From Diplocarpon mali (taxonomy: Eukaryota > Ascomycota > Leotiomycetes > Helotiales > Drepanopezizaceae): a stretch of 64,000 nt of DNA. This document shows, piece after piece, positions 61,201 to 64,000 of this stretch (position 1 is the first letter of the stretch; every line of letters starts with the position of its first letter). The stretch lies in the NCBI GenBank assembly GCA_024741835.1, contig JAENRP010000155.1, positions 36,292 through 100,291 on the forward strand. Direction: 5' to 3'. The position numbers and the translations under genes were made by a program. Under the pieces are notes generated by a model. That model worked only from the letters and a program-made list of their open reading frames with translations, did not search any database and was not told where the DNA came from.

Positions 61201-61700
61201 TTCTTAGCCTTTAGGCCAATTCCTATTAGTCCTTAGAGAAAAGGGGTCTTTAAAGACGATTTTAAAGCAGTTTTTAAAGTTCTATTAAGCTAAGGCGGCT
61301 GAATTATCAGATTCGGATTTCTAAAGATTCTAAGGAGGTACTTCTAATTGGAGTTTGCGCTTAGTATTACTTAAGTATTCGAAACTACTACTATTTGAGA
61401 TTGCTATTATAGGATTCGCTAAACTTTTCATACTAAGAAGCCGAAAATTCCGAAAATCTCAGAGTTAAAGAAGAAAATAGGGATTTTTAAAGTAGAGCTA
61501 AAAAGGGAAAATCTAAAGTTATTAATAGTTGCTAAACGAAAATCGACAGTTTTAAGTAATTAAGCGATTAAGGATAAGGGTTTTAAAGTTAATCAAAATG
61601 CTATAAGTGTTTCGAAGATGTATTTTTCAAAAGGCCGGTCTCTTATCTATAAACTAAGAGATCAATAAGGTTATATAAAGACGGAAATCTTAAGAAATCG
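58280..61700 (-). pseudogene. gag and protease of element A', RIP-destroyed
   Basis: Counterpart of 6174-9570. The zinc-knuckle remnant is near 59640-59720 and the protease-like block near 58290-58640. Palindromes are at 57936-57958 and 58098-58120 (below the protease), 60014-60036 and 61023-61045, each at the same site as in A. Confidence 0.65.
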
Positions 61701-61717
61701 GTCCTTGCGTAAGTTAC

Positions 61718-61965
61718 TAATATAAAACAGAAGGGAGATAATATAAGAATAGGCCTAAGGGAAGACTTAAAAATAAGAGGAGGAAGCACTATAAGTAGGC
61801 TCTTTTAGACAAGATATTAGGAATAAGTCCTAAGTATAAGGTATATTTAGTACTATAGCGATACGCGCTATCTCTATATATAGAAGATGGCCCTTTTATC
61901 TTCCTATTATCCTACGCCAATTATATAATATATGTCACAAGACCTATCCCTCTCAGGTCTTTACA
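61718..61965 (-). repeat. 5' LTR of element A'
   Basis: 248 bp. The outer (right) edge is the least mutated form of this LTR, reading TGTAAAGACCTGAGAGGG on the minus strand. The inner (left) edge is mutated. Confidence 0.9.
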
Positions 61966-63411
61966 GTAAGTAGTCATTTATTACTAAGAGACTTATATTT
62001 ATAAGCTTTTACTGTCTTATAGTTACGTTTATTTATTTTCTCTTATAAAGCATATCGCAAAAGCTTCTCCTTTTCTAAAAATACAAAATAGGTAACATTC
62101 CTAAGCCGCTATTATAAGGCGCAACCCTCTTTTAGATTCTCCTAGCTAGGGCTAGGAGCTGGGACACTATAGCTAAGAGCTCTATACGGATCTCCTTCTA
62201 AGAGAGGCCTACTAGCACTCCCTCGGCCAGAGGCCCGCTGGCGAACATACTAGCGATAGCAGGGGCGAAGGCAGGGGGTGCGGCAAGGGCGATAGGAGCG
62301 AAGGCAGCAGGGGCGAGGACGGGTATAGCAGCGATAGGGGCTAGGGAGATAAAGGAGGAGACTATAGTAGCAGCGGCAATAGTAGAGGCAAAGGGGATAG
62401 GAGCGGTAGCAGCGATAATAGGGGCAAACGGGTCCGAGCCGGAGGGGCTAAGAGCGAACGGAAACGGTACGCTAAGAGCAAGAGAGGCAGCGATACTACT
62501 ACTCGCAGGAGTAGTAGGCCCTTTTAGCACTAGGGTTCGATTGCTCCTATCTTTTAAAATCAGCCTAGAACTTAATAAGACTTAATAAGATGTACTATAG
62601 AAGCTCTAAAGCGCACCCTTTATTATATTAAGTAGTAGTACTACCTCCTCTTTAAAGGCACCGCAGGCGCGGGCCAATACAATAGCCTTTTAAAAGGCGA
62701 GGAAAGGTCCGCTGGCCTGCTAGCAGCTATTGCTTAGTACTATATAATAAACGCAACGCGTACCGAAGGTACTATTAAAGTACCGATAATCGAGATTGCC
62801 AGTACTCTTGCGTATAATATAGTACATATATATATCGTCGCGCTTTATTATAGGCTTAGGCATATAGCGTATAGCAGGGGCAGGGCTCTTAAGTAGTAGC
62901 AGCAGCAGCAGAAGCAGCAGCGGCGGCAGGGGCGACGGAGGCAGTAGCTTATTGCTTAGCAGGCGCTAGGATAATCGCGCTAGGGTTGCAGCTCTTAAGA
63001 GAGCGCTAGCAACCTAGCGCAAAGTTAGTATAACGTAGGGTATAGGGACTCTAAGGGTCTTACTTTATAAGGGCGGCTAAGGCTGCGATAAGTAGGAGTT
63101 CCTTCTATATTTAAAAATTATTAATATAAAGATAATATTTTAAATAATAAAGGAAGGTTATTTTTAAAAGAAGGGAAGGAGAACCTCTATAATAGAAATA
63201 CTTTATAAGAAGCCTAATAAAGCACTAGCATAGAATTGCGAAGATTCTTAAGCGCGCTTATTACCTATAGCAACCCTTCTTATTTTAAAAGGAATAACCT
63301 TTAAAGGAGTAGTATATAAGATAGAGCCTCTTTTCTTTATAACTGCTATTCTTTCCTTTATTTTATCTATATAACTAAGCGATTCTAAGAGCATCGCCTA
63401 ACTAAGGGGTA
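61966..63411 (-). pseudogene. GC-rich tail of element G with antisense Cys-bearing, Ala-rich reading frame
   Basis: This 1.4-kb segment between RNase H (left of A') and the 3' LTR is far more GC-rich than the rest of G. On the minus strand an open 110-codon frame (62198-62530) is rich in Ala, Pro and Ser. Upstream in the same frame, with TAG/TAA as Gln, come a poly-Leu stretch (GCN/CTN repeats near 62895-62935), IRYMPKPIIKRDD, TFGTRCVYYIVLSNSC and KAIVLARACGAFKEE. The two Cys-bearing motifs recall a damaged zinc motif. The plus strand is also open in part (Ala/Gly-rich), so coding strand and function are uncertain. CTAAGGGGTA just before the LTR is the polypurine tract. Confidence 0.4.
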
Positions 63412-63608
63412 TATTATATAGAATAGGCGGAGTCTCTACTTATTCTAAAGACCTTCTATATGACTTTGCTTAGTTATAGACTCTCCCTTTTCTTTCTAAA
63501 GTCTCCTTACTATATATATATTAGATAATAATACAATCAATCATCTTCTCCTACTTCTGCGAGCCTCCTGAGCGACCCAATAAAGGCCCTCCAGCCGACC
63601 GCACCACA
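63412..63608 (+). repeat. 3' LTR of element G
   Basis: 197 bp. The inner left part is mutated (TATTATATAGAATAGGCGG). The outer right part, from about 63541, is clean and ends CGCACCACA before the TSD GTAGG. Confidence 0.9.
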
Positions 63609-63613
63609 GTAGG

Positions 63614-64000
63614 TTATTTGAACTTAAATCCACTTTTAATAATTCAGATAATAATTATAATAAAGATGCTTACGTTTTAAAAGCCGATCTTTATAAGATC
63701 CTTGAATCCGACTGGTATAGTAATACTAGTTATATAGTATATATGATTAATAAATCCTACCTATTTAAAGGCCCGCTTATTAAAATAAAAAGGCGCTTTA
63801 TTAAAGTTAGTAGTAAAAGGTTGTATATAGACTTAATAAGTATAGTAGAGATAAATGTCGCTAGCGTTTCTTTCCTTTTGCAAAATGTTCTCCTTATACC
63901 TAGCTTAAGTATTAATCTTTTATCTAACTATAAGATCTATATAGAGTTGAATTATATAAGAGTTTTTAATAATTAATTTATATAGTTTATAAATAATAAT
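63614..64000 (+). pseudogene. protease/pre-integrase segment of element E after the G insertion
   Basis: Continues E after the TSD. It matches F at 36680-37060 nearly base for base. An open stretch at 63743-63976 reads INKSYLFKGPLIKIKRR and FLLQNVLLIPSLSINLLS, the Copia protease end block. The sequence runs off the window. Confidence 0.8.

Larger units (their letters stand above)
46201..61965 (-). mobile_element. element A': second copy of the giant Gypsy family, minus strand, inserted in G
   Basis: 15,765 bp including 58 N, with 248-bp LTRs at both ends. It is collinear with A but lacks B, C, D and E, so it shows the uninterrupted family structure: LTR, gag, protease, RT, RNase H, integrase, extra module 1, extra module 2, LTR. 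Flanking pentamers are GCTAG (46196-46200) and GTAAG (61966-61970), which differ at two positions. The TSD is therefore not perfect, and the right end may be altered. Confidence 0.88.
34101..63608 (+). mobile_element. element G: Ty1/Copia retrotransposon inserted in E, itself split by F and A'
   Basis: Two 197-bp LTRs with ends TGTTGTGC...GCACCACA and the perfect TSD GTAGG (34096-34100 and 63609-63613). F shows the unbroken target sequence (AATAGTAGGTTATCTG). G's own sequence is 34101-35014, 41162-46200 and 61966-63608, about 7.6 kb. Order: gag, protease, integrase, RT, RNase H, GC-rich tail, 3' LTR. Confidence 0.88.
5926..64000 (+). mobile_element. element A: giant Ty3/Gypsy retrotransposon, interrupted by B, C, D and E, runs off the right edge
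   Basis: A begins with a 248-bp LTR (5926-6173). Its own sequence is 5926-10530, 18081-20931, 28125-31876 and 32392-32437; the rest of this span is inserted elements. The order of parts is gag, protease, RT, RNase H, integrase, then a long extra module. The second copy A' (61965 down to 46201) is collinear and uninterrupted at all four sites, which proves the insertions. By comparison with A', about 4.5 kb of A (second extra module plus 3' LTR) should lie beyond the far end of E, outside the window. Nearly all A/A' differences I compared are C/T or G/A transitions, as RIP predicts. Confidence 0.85.
32438..64000 (+). mobile_element. element E: Ty1/Copia retrotransposon, interrupted by G, runs off the right edge
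   Basis: E consists of 32438-34100 and 63609-64000 plus more outside the window. Its LTR and internal sequence match element F throughout, and F supplies the uninterrupted reference across the G insertion. Left TSD ACTTT (32433-32437); the right copy is not visible. Confidence 0.85.

Noticed and set aside
5926..61965. A and A' as arms of one giant palindrome or a fold-back assembly error
   Set aside because: A' has two LTRs of its own and sits inside G, with G sequence on both sides; A and A' differ by many transitions and by four insertions. They are separate insertions in opposite orientation.
5926..64000. Centromere or mitochondrial origin for the AT-rich block
   Set aside because: All of it is explained by nested nuclear LTR retrotransposons with TSDs and RIP-type mutation. 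Nothing in the sequence shows centromere identity.

Overview
The window looks like the edge of an AT-rich, repeat-filled compartment in the genome of a filamentous ascomycete (Pezizomycotina). Three things point there: a normal host gene with two very short GT-AG introns (48 and 46 bp) at the left end, long-terminal-repeat (LTR) retrotransposons over almost all the rest, and dense C-to-T / G-to-A decay of every transposon. The decay turns Gln and Trp codons into TAA/TAG, swaps Cys for Tyr, Gly for Arg/Lys/Ser and Asp for Asn, and depletes CpA. This is the signature of repeat-induced point mutation (RIP). I cannot name the species.

Layout. Positions 1-2481 hold the C-terminal part of a SCY1-family pseudokinase gene, the only clearly functional gene. 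About 3.4 kb of non-coding DNA follows, with two clusters of a degenerate ~110 bp repeat (3433-3722, 5236-5470) and a probable Copia solo LTR (5519-5670). From 5926 to the end everything is one nest of LTR elements. I resolved it from paired LTRs, 5-bp target-site duplications (TSDs) and comparison of interrupted with uninterrupted copies. A (Gypsy, + strand) starts at 5926 and runs off the right edge. Into A were inserted B (Gypsy chromovirus, 10531-18080, TSD TAATC), C (Copia, - strand, 20932-28124, TSD CTTAA), D (a 515-bp miniature LTR element, 31877-32391, TSD AAGAG) and E (Copia, from 32438 off the right edge). E is split by G (Copia, 34101-63608, TSD GTAGG). G is split by F (Copia, same family as E, 35015-41161, TSD AATAG) and by A' (a second, nearly uninterrupted copy of A, - strand, 46201-61965, with a 58-bp assembly gap at 46630-46687).

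None of the elements is intact. Every reverse transcriptase seen has lost one or both catalytic Asp residues of its YxDD box through G-to-A changes. A and A' belong to a very large family (15.8 kb, 248-bp LTRs) with about 8 kb of extra, apparently coding sequence downstream of pol, arranged as two related modules.

Most interesting signals: (1) a 23-bp near-perfect palindrome scattered at matching sites through A and A', including inside their coding frames, and forming a nine-unit array in F, like a mobile palindromic micro-element; (2) GC-rich, Cys-containing reading frames antisense to pol, between pol and the 3' LTR, in B, C and G, which belong to two superfamilies; (3) a consistent polarity in which the outer edge of each LTR escapes RIP while the inner edge does not; (4) primer-binding sites that look complementary to the anticodon loop of half-tRNAs; (5) the miniature element D, which shares LTR ends, primer-binding site and polypurine tract with Copia element G.
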